This document shows positions 1-7,016 of a DNA stretch of 24,004 bases, one piece after another; position 1 is the stretch's first letter; every line of letters starts with the position of its first letter. The stretch covers positions 1 to 24,004 of the forward strand of contig JBHJGV010000062.1 in assembly GCA_050331455.1 (NCBI GenBank), read 5' to 3'. Position numbers and translations under genes: made by a program. The notes below the pieces were generated by a model. It did not search any database, was not told where the DNA came from, and saw only the letters and a list, made by a program, of their open reading frames with translations. The DNA comes from CAYUYV01 sp050331455 (GTDB taxonomy: Bacteria > Pseudomonadota > Alphaproteobacteria > JAJFIK01).

Positions 1-9
1 CCATCTGCG

Positions 10-119
10 CCGTCATCGCGAGCGCAGCGCGGCGATCCAGGGAGGTGCGGGATATTGTTCCGTATGAAGAGGTACCCTTACCCTGGGCTGCCGCGTCGCT
101 TCGCTCCTCGCAGTGACGG
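10..119. repeat. Palindromic repeat unit 1
   Basis: Left arm 10-41, right arm 82-119, forming an imperfect inverted repeat. Its loop (with CCGTATGAAGAGGTACCC near 60-77) differs from units 2-4 and resembles unit 5. The right arm runs directly into the stop codon of the GIY-YIG gene. Confidence 0.9.
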
Positions 120-120
120 G

Positions 121-411
121 TTAAAGGATCTCGGAGTATAGGTCTTTCCATTGGGGGTTCATTCGCTCTATCAGGTCGAGCTTCTTGCGGCGCGAACCGG
201 CCTTGATTTGTTTCTCTCTGGAAATGGCCGCAGTCATGTCATCCAATACTTCAAAAAAGACGAGCAATTTGCATCCGTATCGTTTCGTGAACCCGTCCGC
301 CTGTCCCTCTTTGTGCTGGTGAACGCGCTGCGCCAGATTGGAGGTGACTCCGGTGTAGAGTGTGCCGTTGCGCCGGTTTGCCATGATGTAAACAACGGGA
401 GTCTTGCTCAT
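121..411 (-). CDS. Small GIY-YIG nuclease domain protein
   Basis: A 96-residue protein consisting of a single GIY-YIG domain. The two signature strands are VYIMA (residues 7-11) and LYTGVT (18-23). Arg29 and His33 in the following helix, Glu66 in REKQIK and Asn85 in NPQW match the positions expected for a catalytic GIY-YIG core, so the enzyme looks intact. Family members cut DNA as homing, repair or unknown-role nucleases; the substrate here cannot be read. There is no added DNA-binding domain. The gene lies alone between palindromic units 1 and 2, on the opposite strand to nothing but repeats, and its last codons (KDLYSEIL) and stop lie against the arm of unit 1. The same 3' end recurs as a relic in the spacers of the tandem units. 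The upstream ribosome-binding site is weak. The family call is firm; a role in moving the repeat is only a hypothesis. Confidence 0.85.
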   Translation of the reverse strand: MSKTPVVYIMANRRNGTLYTGVTSNLAQRVHQHKEGQADGFTKRYGCKLLVFFEVLDDMTAAISREKQIKAGSRRKKLDLIERMNPQWKDLYSEIL

Positions 412-478
412 TGTCGACCAAATGCGGCTCTGCGCTGTTTGAGACCCATTCCACTTTTTTTATTCTACCCCATCTGCG

Positions 479-593
479 CCGTCATCGCGAGCGCAGCGCG
501 GCGATCCAGGGGGGCCCGGATGTTTTTCCGTGTGAGGGGATCCCCGTACCCTTACCCTGGGCTGCCGCGTCGCTTCGCTCCTCGCAGTGACGG
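479..593. repeat. Palindromic repeat unit 2
   Basis: Left arm 479-510, right arm 556-593. First of the four units with 166-bp spacing. The spacer that follows (about 594-636) contains sequence matching the 3' end of the GIY-YIG gene (reverse-strand reading KDPYSEIL), here without the stop codon. Confidence 0.9.
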
Positions 594-644
594 TTTGAAG
601 GATCTCGGAATAAGGGTCTTTCCCTTCATCCACCCCCATCTGCG

Positions 645-760
645 CCGTCATCGCGAGCGCAGCGCGGCGATCCAGGGGGGGCCCGGATGTTTTTCCGTGT
701 GAGGGGATAGCCGTACCCTTACCCTGGGCTGCCGCGTCGCTTCGCTCCTCGCAGTGACGG
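645..760. repeat. Palindromic repeat unit 3
   Basis: Differs from unit 2 by one extra G in the G run after the left arm, two substitutions in the loop and one deleted G after the right arm, so the 166-bp period is kept. The spacer again carries the KDPYSEIL relic. Confidence 0.9.
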
Positions 761-810
761 TTTGAAGATCTCGGAATAAGGGTCTTTCCCTTCATCCACC
801 CCCATCTGCG

Positions 811-925
811 CCGTCATCGCGAGCGTAGCGCGGCGATCCAGGGGGGCCCGGATGTTTTTCCGTGTGAGGGGATAGCCGTACCCTTACCCTGGGCTGCCGC
901 GTCGCTTCGCTCCTCGCAGTGACGG
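811..925. repeat. Palindromic repeat unit 4
   Basis: Has one substitution in the left arm (GCGTAGCG instead of GCGCAGCG). The spacer relic reads KDLYSEI on the minus strand, matching the intact nuclease gene better than the relics after units 2 and 3. The spacer ends in TCTACCCCA, similar to the bases just before unit 2. Confidence 0.9.
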
Positions 926-976
926 ATGAAGGGATCTCGGAATAAAGGTCTTTCCCTTCAGTCTACCCCACCTGCT

Positions 977-1055
977 CCGTCATCGCGAGCGCAGCGCGGC
1001 GATCCAGGGGGGCCCGGATGTTTTTCCGTATGAGGAGGTGCCCTTACCCTGGGCT
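977..1055. repeat. Palindromic repeat unit 5, truncated, fused to the dapE 3' end
   Basis: The left arm and loop are present, but the right arm stops after CCCTGGGCT at about 1055, where dapE coding sequence begins. The loop (CCGTATGAGGAGGTGCCC) resembles unit 1 rather than units 2-4. The dapE stop codon (1044-1046, minus strand) lies inside this unit. Confidence 0.85.
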
Positions 1056-2198
1056 CGGCATCGCGGCGTATTGACTGATGATGCGAGCATAGATCCGGGT
1101 CAGGGCCTCGAGGTCGGCGAGGGAAACGTGTTCGTCCACCTTGTGCATGGTCTGGCCCACAAGACCGAACTCCACCACAGGGCACAGATCTTTCAGGAAC
1201 CGGGCATCAGAGGTGCCGCCGGTGGTGGATAGATCCGGTGTGCGTCCGGTCTCGGCAGCGACCGCTTCGGCAATCCGATCCGTGAAAGGGCCGGGCGCTG
1301 TGACAAAGGCCTCGGCATTGGAAGAGGCCTCAAGGGTGACGCGCCCCTTCCCCGCTTCATTTACGATGGCCTCGATCCGGTCGGTCAGGCTAGCAGCCGT
1401 ATGCAGATCATTGAACCGGATGTTGAATCGGGCCGCGGCGGATGCGGGAATGACATTCGAGGCTCGATTGCCCACATCCACCGTCGCGACCTGGAGACTT
1501 GAGGGCTGGAAATGGGGCGTGCCGTCATCGAGATGCCAGTCGATCAACCGATCCAGGACCTTGATCAGGGACGGAATAGGATTGTCCGCCAGATGGGGAT
1601 AGGCGATATGGCCCTGCCGTCCCGTGGCAGTCAGGGTCACATTGAGGCTCCCCCGGCGACCGATCTTGATCATTTCTCCCAATAGGGACGGATTGGTCGG
1701 CTCACCGACGATGCAATGGTCGATCCGCTCGCCCCTGGCCTTCAGCCAGTCCACCACGCGCACGGTGCCGTCCTGGGCCGGGCCCTCCTCGTCGCCGGTG
1801 ATGATGAGCGCAAGATCCGGCTCGCCCGTGCCGGCCCTCGCAACCGCGGCCAGGAAACAGGCGATGGCCCCCTTCATATCCACCGCGCCCCGGCCGAACA
1901 GGTGATCGCCGTCCACCACGGCGCCGAAGGGATCGTGCCGCCAGGCCTGCGCTTCCCCCGGCGGCACCACATCCGTATGCCCCGCAAAAGCGAGACAAGG
2001 GCCGGAGCGCCCCCGGCGGGCATAAAGATTGTCGATAGTCGGACGGTCGGGCCCGCCAAAGGGCAGACGCACGGTTTCAAAGCCGAGGGCCCCGGCCGCT
2101 TGTTCGACGATGTCGAGGGCGCCCGCATCCGCCGGCGTCACGCTGGGCGCGGCAATCAGACGGCGGAGCAGATCGACCGGATCATCGAGGGCCGGCAT
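1044..2198 (-). CDS. dapE: Succinyl-diaminopimelate desuccinylase
   Basis: A 384-residue M20-family metallopeptidase that hydrolyses N-succinyl-LL-diaminopimelate to LL-diaminopimelate and succinate in the lysine and peptidoglycan pathway. Metal-site motifs are in order: GHTDVVPPG (His74, Asp76), GRGAVDMKG (Asp107), GDEEGPA (Glu137 as likely general base, Glu138 as ligand), VGEPT (Glu166) and MHKVDE (His352). TTGGTSDARF and SNVIP are also DapE hallmarks. Length fits the family (about 375-385). It is the third gene of the kdsB-pheA-dapE unit; its ATG lies 3 bp after the pheA stop. The last three codons (Ser-Pro-Gly) and the stop come from repeat unit 5, so the native C-terminus has probably been replaced, just beyond the last conserved helix. 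Confidence 0.96.
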   Translation of the reverse strand: MPALDDPVDLLRRLIAAPSVTPADAGALDIVEQAAGALGFETVRLPFGGPDRPTIDNLYARRGRSGPCLAFAGHTDVVPPGEAQAWRHDPFGAVVDGDHLFGRGAVDMKGAIACFLAAVARAGTGEPDLALIITGDEEGPAQDGTVRVVDWLKARGERIDHCIVGEPTNPSLLGEMIKIGRRGSLNVTLTATGRQGHIAYPHLADNPIPSLIKVLDRLIDWHLDDGTPHFQPSSLQVATVDVGNRASNVIPASAAARFNIRFNDLHTAASLTDRIEAIVNEAGKGRVTLEASSNAEAFVTAPGPFTDRIAEAVAAETGRTPDLSTTGGTSDARFLKDLCPVVEFGLVGQTMHKVDEHVSLADLEALTRIYARIISQYAAMPSPG

Positions 2199-2201
2199 GG
2201 C

Positions 2202-3119
2202 TTAAACGCCCTGCAAAGGCCGGCGCGGGCCGGGGTCCAAGGAGGCCTGGTCCACCATCCGGCGATAGTCATCGGCCGGATAGACACCGATGACCCGCAT
2301 ATGGGAGGAAAAAAACGCCAGTTCTTCGAGGGCGAGGCGCACGGGCCGGTCATCCGGATGCCCCTCGATATCCGCATAGAACTGGGTCGCCCGGAAGGAG
2401 CCATCGAGTTGATAGCTCTCCAGCTTGGTCATGTTCACGCCATTGGTGGCAAAACCGCCCATGGCCTTATAGAGCGACGCGGGAACGTTCCGCACACGGA
2501 ACAGAAAGCTGGTGATCACGGTCCCGGCCGAACGGGGCGCGTCGTCCCGCTCCCCGGCCAGCACCAAGAAGCGTGTGGTGTTGTGGGCCGCATCCTCGAT
2601 ATCGGGCTTCAGGATCTGCAACCCATGGATCTCAGCCGCCAGACTCGAGGCCACGGCAGCGACCGTCGGATCGCCGCGCTCGGCGATCTGCCGCGCCGCG
2701 CCGGCGGTATCCGCTGCCACCTCCGCCCGGATGCCCAACCGGCGCAGGGTCTGCCGGCACTGGCCAAGCGCCATGATATGGCTGAGCGCGGTCTTGACGG
2801 TCTCCAATGTGGCGCCGGGACAGGCCAGCAATTGGTGCCGGATGGGGAGAAACCGTTCGCCGACCGCGAATACTTCCGCTTCGGGGAGCAGGTGATGGAT
2901 ATCGGCCACCCGTCCGGCCAGGGAATTTTCCACGGGAATCATGCCAAGGGCGGCGCGCCCGTCTTCGATGGCCTGGAAAGCGTCTTCGAAGGTCGCGCAA
3001 GGGACCGCTTCGTGAGCGGGGAAGAACTGACGCGCGGCGAGATGGGAATAGGCCCCGGGCTCGCCCTGGAAGACGATCTGCGGCGTGCCGCCGGGTTGCT
3101 GATCCTCTTTCGCGATCAT
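2202..3119 (-). CDS. pheA: Prephenate dehydratase
   Basis: A 305-residue monofunctional prephenate dehydratase converting prephenate to phenylpyruvate in phenylalanine synthesis. The catalytic domain starts with FQGEPGAYSH (residues 17-26), has IPVENSLAGR (61-70) and the catalytic HNTTRF motif (179-184). A C-terminal ACT domain (about 200-285) with GVNMTKLESYQ and ATQFYADIEGHP should bind phenylalanine for feedback inhibition. There is no N-terminal chorismate mutase domain, unlike enterobacterial PheA. The start codon overlaps the kdsB stop by 4 nt (ATGA), implying translational coupling, and dapE follows 3 bp after the stop. Confidence 0.96.
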   Translation of the reverse strand: MIAKEDQQPGGTPQIVFQGEPGAYSHLAARQFFPAHEAVPCATFEDAFQAIEDGRAALGMIPVENSLAGRVADIHHLLPEAEVFAVGERFLPIRHQLLACPGATLETVKTALSHIMALGQCRQTLRRLGIRAEVAADTAGAARQIAERGDPTVAAVASSLAAEIHGLQILKPDIEDAAHNTTRFLVLAGERDDAPRSAGTVITSFLFRVRNVPASLYKAMGGFATNGVNMTKLESYQLDGSFRATQFYADIEGHPDDRPVRLALEELAFFSSHMRVIGVYPADDYRRMVDQASLDPGPRRPLQGV

Positions 3120-3889
3120 GGCTTAACCCCCACCGCTTTGGGCGCCTCGGATTGGGCGTGCGCGAAAAAGGCCCGGGCCCGCTCAAGATCCGCCGGCGTA
3201 TCGACACCGAAAGGCACATGATCCACCAGGGTGACCCCGATGGCCATGCCGGCTTCGAGAGCCCGCAACTGTTCCAGCCGCTCCCGCTTTTCCAGGGGCG
3301 AGGGCGGCAGGGACACGAACCGCTCCAGGGCCACTCGCCGAAAGCCGTAGAGCCCGATGTGATGGTAAAGCGGCCCATCGCCGGATGGGGCGGTTGCGCG
3401 CGTGAAATAGAGGGCCCGGCCCGCGGTCGCACCCTCGGGCAAGGACAGGATGGCCTTGACCACGGCCGGATCGTCTCGCTCCCGCGGATCCGTGATCGGG
3501 CTGGCCAGCGTGGCAAGGCCCAGAGCGGGATCCCCCTGAAGCGTCTCCGCGACGGCTTGCACGGCCTCCGGTGCCAGGGTCGGAAGATCGCCCTGGAGAT
3601 TGATCACGGTCTCAACCCGACCGTCCGGGTCCAGGTGTTTCAACGCCGCATGGGCCCGGTCGGAACCCGACGGCAGATCCGGATCCGTGAGCACCGCCTC
3701 GCCGCCGCAATCGCGCACGGCATCGGCGATGTCGACCTCGGCGGCTGCCACCACGACGGGCCCGAGGTCGGCCTCACGCGCCCGCTCCCAGACCCGCACG
3801 ATCATGGGCTTTCCCGCGATGTCGGCGAGGGGCTTGCCCGGCAGACGGGTCGAGGCCATGCGGGCGGGGATGATCACAAGGCTGGTCAT
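3116..3889 (-). CDS. kdsB: 3-deoxy-manno-octulosonate cytidylyltransferase (CMP-Kdo synthetase)
   Basis: A cytoplasmic 257-residue nucleotidyltransferase that activates Kdo with CTP for LPS inner-core synthesis. The family N-terminus IIPARMASTRLPGKPL (residues 6-21) binds the nucleotide; SGSDRAH (74-80), NLQGDLP (97-103), HHIGLYGFRR (176-185) and GVDTPADLERAR (228-239) follow in the expected order. QGDLP replaces the QGDEP of enterobacterial KdsB, a substitution I recall from other alphaproteobacteria. The reading frame extends to 3928, but the ATG at 3889 is preferred: it places the conserved N-terminus at residue 4 and has an AAAGGA-type ribosome-binding site about 8 nt upstream. It is first in the kdsB-pheA-dapE unit, and its stop overlaps the pheA start. 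Confidence 0.95.
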   Translation of the reverse strand: MTSLVIIPARMASTRLPGKPLADIAGKPMIVRVWERAREADLGPVVVAAAEVDIADAVRDCGGEAVLTDPDLPSGSDRAHAALKHLDPDGRVETVINLQGDLPTLAPEAVQAVAETLQGDPALGLATLASPITDPRERDDPAVVKAILSLPEGATAGRALYFTRATAPSGDGPLYHHIGLYGFRRVALERFVSLPPSPLEKRERLEQLRALEAGMAIGVTLVDHVPFGVDTPADLERARAFFAHAQSEAPKAVGVKP

Positions 3890-4199
3890 GGGCGCCGATC
3901 CTTTCCGGTCCGCCCTTCGGACGGCCATTCGTAAGCATTCGAAGACACAATGCGCCGTCGCCTTCGGTCAAGACCCGCTCCCCCTTCACCGGCCCGCGTT
4001 TCAACAAGGGTATTGCGGTCAACGCTGGAGCGGCGGACAGGGGGAGCGCGGAAATGCTGCGCTTGCGAGGGACGGATAGGATCACTAATGTCCTCCACAA
4101 CCCTGGCCGAAGGTTTGCTTTTTCTCGCTGAGATAAGCCAGAGATCGTTTGATGATCCGGGCTGGGACGACAGGCATTCGAGCGCACGGGAGTGGGAAC
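3890..4199. other. Divergent intergenic region between kdsB and cycM
   Basis: About 310 bp separate the divergent starts of kdsB and cycM, so promoters for both genes must lie here. It holds the kdsB ribosome-binding site just above 3889 and the GGAG site for cycM near 4187-4191. I see no convincing sigma-70 pair and no conserved operator or riboswitch. The longer forward and reverse reading frames crossing it look like chance extensions. Confidence 0.5.
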
Positions 4200-4751
4200 A
4201 TGGATTTCTTCGAATGGAACAAGGTCTGGGGCGCGCTCCTGGCTTCGGTTCTGGCTGTCATGGTGCTTAGAGAGGTCGGAACACTGTTCTACCATGAGCC
4301 GTCTTATATAGAAGGCGGCTACAAGATCGACGTGCCGGAAAACGAGGTGCCGGTCGAAGCCGATCCCACGGACTCGGTTGAGACGGTCGATTTCGCGTCT
4401 CTCATCCCGACCGCCAGCGTGGACGCGGGCGAGCGCGTCGCGAAGCGCTGCCTGTCCTGCCACAATTTCGAAAAGGGCGGCGCCAACCAGACCGGACCCT
4501 ATCTGTGGAATGTGCTGGGCCGGGACATCGCGTCCATCAACGGCTTTAACTATTCGAGCACGCTGACCGGTCTCGACGGGGTTTGGACCTACGACAAAAT
4601 GAACGGCTATCTGGAAAATCCGGCCAAATGGGCGCCCGGGACAAAGATGGCCTTCGCCGGCTTGAACCGTCAAAAGGACCGGGTCAACATCATCGCGTAT
4701 ATGCGCCAACAGGCCGATACGCCGCCGGCGGTCCCGATGGATGCCGAATAA
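4200..4751 (+). CDS. cycM: Membrane-anchored c-type cytochrome, CycM/cytochrome c552-like
   Basis: A 183-residue cytochrome c with an uncleaved N-terminal anchor (hydrophobic residues about 9-29), an acidic Pro-rich linker (about 40-70) and a class I heme domain in the periplasm. Heme attachment is CLSCH (Cys84, Cys87, His88); Met150 in GTKMAFAGL is the likely sixth ligand. Proteins of this type carry electrons from the bc1 complex to terminal oxidases. The ATG at 4200 is chosen over an upstream TTG frame because it gives a normal anchor and has GGAG upstream. From memory, cycM divergent from kdsB-pheA is a common alphaproteobacterial arrangement. A strong terminator follows. Confidence 0.9.
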   Translation: MDFFEWNKVWGALLASVLAVMVLREVGTLFYHEPSYIEGGYKIDVPENEVPVEADPTDSVETVDFASLIPTASVDAGERVAKRCLSCHNFEKGGANQTGPYLWNVLGRDIASINGFNYSSTLTGLDGVWTYDKMNGYLENPAKWAPGTKMAFAGLNRQKDRVNIIAYMRQQADTPPAVPMDAE

Positions 4752-4812
4752 GGTCCGAACCCGTGCCTGGGGATCCGTGCCTGAATAGGCCGTGATCCAT
4801 TCCATGGAGAAG

Positions 4813-4845
4813 GCCGCGCGGGCTGAAGGCTCGCGCGGCTTTTTT
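4813..4845 (+). terminator. Rho-independent terminator after cycM
   Basis: An 11-bp GC-rich stem (4813-4823 with 4829-4839, one G-U pair), a 5-base loop TGAAG and six T residues (4840-4845). It separates cycM from the yej genes, so yejBEF needs its own promoter in the remaining ~25 bp or depends on read-through. Confidence 0.9.
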
Positions 4846-4871
4846 CGATCCTGCCCCCTCATGGAGTCTCC

Positions 4872-5942
4872 ATGGCGACCTATGTCCTGCGCCGCCTCCT
4901 GCTCATGATCCCCACCCTGATCGGGATCCTGGTCGTCAGCTTCGCCGTCGTGCAACTGGCGCCCGGTGGCCCGGTGGAAGAGATCATCAGCCGGCTGAGC
5001 GGCGGGCCGGACGCGGTCGGCGCGCGGCTCGGCGGGGCCGGGGAAAGCGGCGGTGACAGCGGCTATCGCGGCGCCCAGGGTCTCGACCCGGACCTGATCG
5101 CAGAGCTGGAGGCCCGTTTCGGCTTCGACAAGCCGGTCCATGTGCGCCTGGGTCAGCTCATCTGGAATTATCTGCGCTTTGATTTCGGGGACAGCTATTT
5201 CCGGGACGTGGCCGTGCTCGACCTTCTGGCGGAAAAGCTCCCGGTCTCGATCGGTCTCGGCGTGTGGACTGTGCTGATCATCTATCTCGTGTCGATCCCG
5301 CTCGGCATCCGCAAGGCCGTGCGGGACGGCAGCGCCTTCGATGTCTGGTCGAGCGCCGTGATCGTGCTCGGCTATGCGATTCCGGCCTTCCTGTTTGCCG
5401 TGCTGCTCATCGTGCTGTTGGCCGGCGGGTCCTTCCTGCAGCTCTTTCCCCTGCGCGGGCTTGCGTCGGACGGCTGGGAGGGCCTCTCCTGGTGGCGGCA
5501 GATCCTGGATTATCTCTGGCACCTCGCCCTGCCACTCACATCGCTGGTCATCGGCGGCTTCGCGACCATCACCCTACTGACAAAGAATTCCTTCCTCGAC
5601 GAGATCGGCAAGCACTATGTGGTGACGGCGCGCGCGAAGGGCCTGACGGAGCGCAGCGTGCTCTACGGCCATGTGTTCCGGAACGCGATGCTGATCGTTG
5701 TTTCGGGCTTTCCCGGGGCCTTTGTCTCGGTGTTCTTCACCGGCTCGCTTCTGATCGAGACGATCTTCAATCTGGACGGCATGGGACTGCTCGCCTTCGA
5801 ATCCATCCTCTCACGGGATTATGCCGTGGTGTTTGCGACGCTTTACATCTACGCCCTGATCGGGCTCGTGATCACGCTGATCAGCGACCTGACTTATATG
5901 GTCATCGATCCGCGGATCGATTTCGAAGCCCGGGGCGCGTGA
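4872..5942 (+). CDS. yejB: Peptide/microcin C-type ABC transporter permease YejB
   Basis: A 356-residue inner-membrane permease of the oligopeptide (DppB/OppB) class, closest by pattern to YejB. It starts with the family's YVLRRLLLMIPTLIGIL helix, followed by a periplasmic segment (about 35-115) containing LIAELEARFGFDKP and FGDSYFRDVAVLDLLAEKLP, then about five more membrane helices. The EAA loop that contacts the ATPase spans about 243-272 (YVVTARAKGLTERSVLYGH). It ends with VIDPRIDF, typical of this class. Family role: importing peptides, including microcin C in enterobacteria. The ribosome-binding site GGAG lies at 4864-4867. yejE begins 3 bp after the stop. Confidence 0.92.
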   Translation: MATYVLRRLLLMIPTLIGILVVSFAVVQLAPGGPVEEIISRLSGGPDAVGARLGGAGESGGDSGYRGAQGLDPDLIAELEARFGFDKPVHVRLGQLIWNYLRFDFGDSYFRDVAVLDLLAEKLPVSIGLGVWTVLIIYLVSIPLGIRKAVRDGSAFDVWSSAVIVLGYAIPAFLFAVLLIVLLAGGSFLQLFPLRGLASDGWEGLSWWRQILDYLWHLALPLTSLVIGGFATITLLTKNSFLDEIGKHYVVTARAKGLTERSVLYGHVFRNAMLIVVSGFPGAFVSVFFTGSLLIETIFNLDGMGLLAFESILSRDYAVVFATLYIYALIGLVITLISDLTYMVIDPRIDFEARGA

Positions 5943-5945
5943 GCC

Positions 5946-7016
5946 ATGGCCCCCCTGTCCCGCTTGGCCCCTTCTTTCTTCGTCCTGTCGCCCATCAACG
6001 CCCGGCGCTGGCGCAATTTCAAAGCCAACCGGCGGGGCCTTTGGTCCATGCGGATTTTCCTGGCCCTGTTTGTCTTTTCCCTGGGGGCGGAATTCATCGC
6101 CAATGACCGGCCGCTGATCGTCTATTACGAAGGCGCCCTGCTCAGCCCGGTTCTGGTTGACTACCCCGAAACCCGGTTCGGCGGCGCCTTTCCCCGGGAA
6201 GCGGTCTATCGCGACCCGCATGTCCAGGACCTGATCCGGAAGGCCGGCGGCTGGATGATCTGGCCCCCGATTCCCTATCGTTACGATACGCGGGATTACC
6301 GCATGAACACTCCGGCGCCAGCGCCGCCCAGCTTTCACCACCTGTTGGGTACGGACGACAATCAGCGAGACGTCCTTTCACGGATTATTTATGGCTTCCG
6401 CACCTCGGTTCTGTTCGCCCTGCTGCTCACCGGCATTTCCGCCGTCATCGGCGTTTCGGCCGGCGCGGTGCAGGGCTATTTCGGCGGTTGGACGGACCTG
6501 ATTTTCCAGCGCGTGATCGAAATCTGGAACAGTATTCCGGCCCTTTATGTCCTGATCATCCTGGCCGCGGTCTTGGAACCGGGCTTTTGGATGCTGCTCG
6601 GCGCGTTGGCCCTGTTCAGTTGGGTGGCGCTGGTGGGCGTGGTGCGGGCCGAGTTCCTGCGTGGCCGGAATTTCGATTATGTGCGCGCAGCCCGGGCCCT
6701 GGGGGTGGGCCACATCACCATCATGGGGCGTCATATCCTGCCCAATGCCATGGTCGCGACCATCACCTTCCTGCCCTTTTTGCTGTCCGCCGCCGTTACC
6801 ACCCTCTCCAGCCTCGATTTTCTCGGCTTCGGCCTGCCGCCGGGCTCGGCCTCCCTTGGGGAGTTGGCACGCCAGGGCAAGACCAATCTCCAGGCCCCCT
6901 GGCTGGGCGTGACGGCCTTTGTGGTGCTGGGCACGATGCTGTCCCTGCTGGTCTTTATCGGCGAGGCGGCCCGCGATGCCTTCGATCCGCGCAAGACCGG
7001 GGAGCCGGCGCCATGA
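5946..7016 (+). CDS. yejE: Peptide/microcin C-type ABC transporter permease YejE
   Basis: A 356-residue DppC-class permease. The YejE-type N-terminus is visible: SPINARRWRNFKANRRG, a first helix at about 35-52, then a long periplasmic insert (about 53-130) with the YYEGALLSP and YPETRFGG motifs. The transmembrane core begins at LLGTDDNQRDVLSRIIYG (133-150), and the EAA loop lies at about 243-272 (DYVRAARALGVGHITIMGRH). It should pair with YejB as the heterodimeric channel. Its stop overlaps the yejF start by 4 nt (ATGA), pointing to coupled translation. Confidence 0.92.
   Translation: MAPLSRLAPSFFVLSPINARRWRNFKANRRGLWSMRIFLALFVFSLGAEFIANDRPLIVYYEGALLSPVLVDYPETRFGGAFPREAVYRDPHVQDLIRKAGGWMIWPPIPYRYDTRDYRMNTPAPAPPSFHHLLGTDDNQRDVLSRIIYGFRTSVLFALLLTGISAVIGVSAGAVQGYFGGWTDLIFQRVIEIWNSIPALYVLIILAAVLEPGFWMLLGALALFSWVALVGVVRAEFLRGRNFDYVRAARALGVGHITIMGRHILPNAMVATITFLPFLLSAAVTTLSSLDFLGFGLPPGSASLGELARQGKTNLQAPWLGVTAFVVLGTMLSLLVFIGEAARDAFDPRKTGEPAP

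Larger units (their letters stand above)
2..1055. repeat. Array of five palindromic repeat units around a GIY-YIG gene
   Basis: Five copies of one palindromic element begin at 2, 471, 637, 803 and 969. The last four are spaced exactly 166 bp apart. The first two are 469 bp apart because the GIY-YIG gene lies between them. Each unit has a left arm of about 32 bases and a right arm of about 38 bases that are imperfect reverse complements, around a loop of roughly 40 bases. Spurious reading of the array gives peptides such as HCEERSDAA and LAMT; from general knowledge these mark a dispersed repeat family common in alphaproteobacteria. The 166-bp units differ by only a few substitutions and single-base indels. 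The array may continue left of the window, since unit 1 starts at its edge. Confidence 0.93.

Noticed and set aside
460..795. Open frames inside the repeat array with peptides such as HCEERSDAA and LAMTAQ
   Set aside because: They read straight across the palindromes and repeat with the 166-bp unit; these are translations of the repeat, not genes.
2..1055. Regularly spaced repeats as a CRISPR array
   Set aside because: The repeat unit is far longer than a CRISPR repeat, the spacers are nearly identical to each other, and no cas gene is present.
1716..3221. A 501-codon plus-strand open frame opposite dapE and pheA
   Set aside because: Its composition (many His, Gly, Arg, Gln) is typical of antisense GC-rich reading, and both genes on the other strand have full catalytic motifs.
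3774..5522. A 582-codon minus-strand open frame across kdsB, cycM and yejB
   Set aside because: It is antisense to, or out of frame with, three well-recognised genes and crosses the cycM terminator.
6488..7012. N-terminal extension of yejF by 175 codons
   Set aside because: It overlaps yejE in another frame, has no family similarity, and the ATG at 7013 starts the conserved ABC domain with an ATGA overlap.
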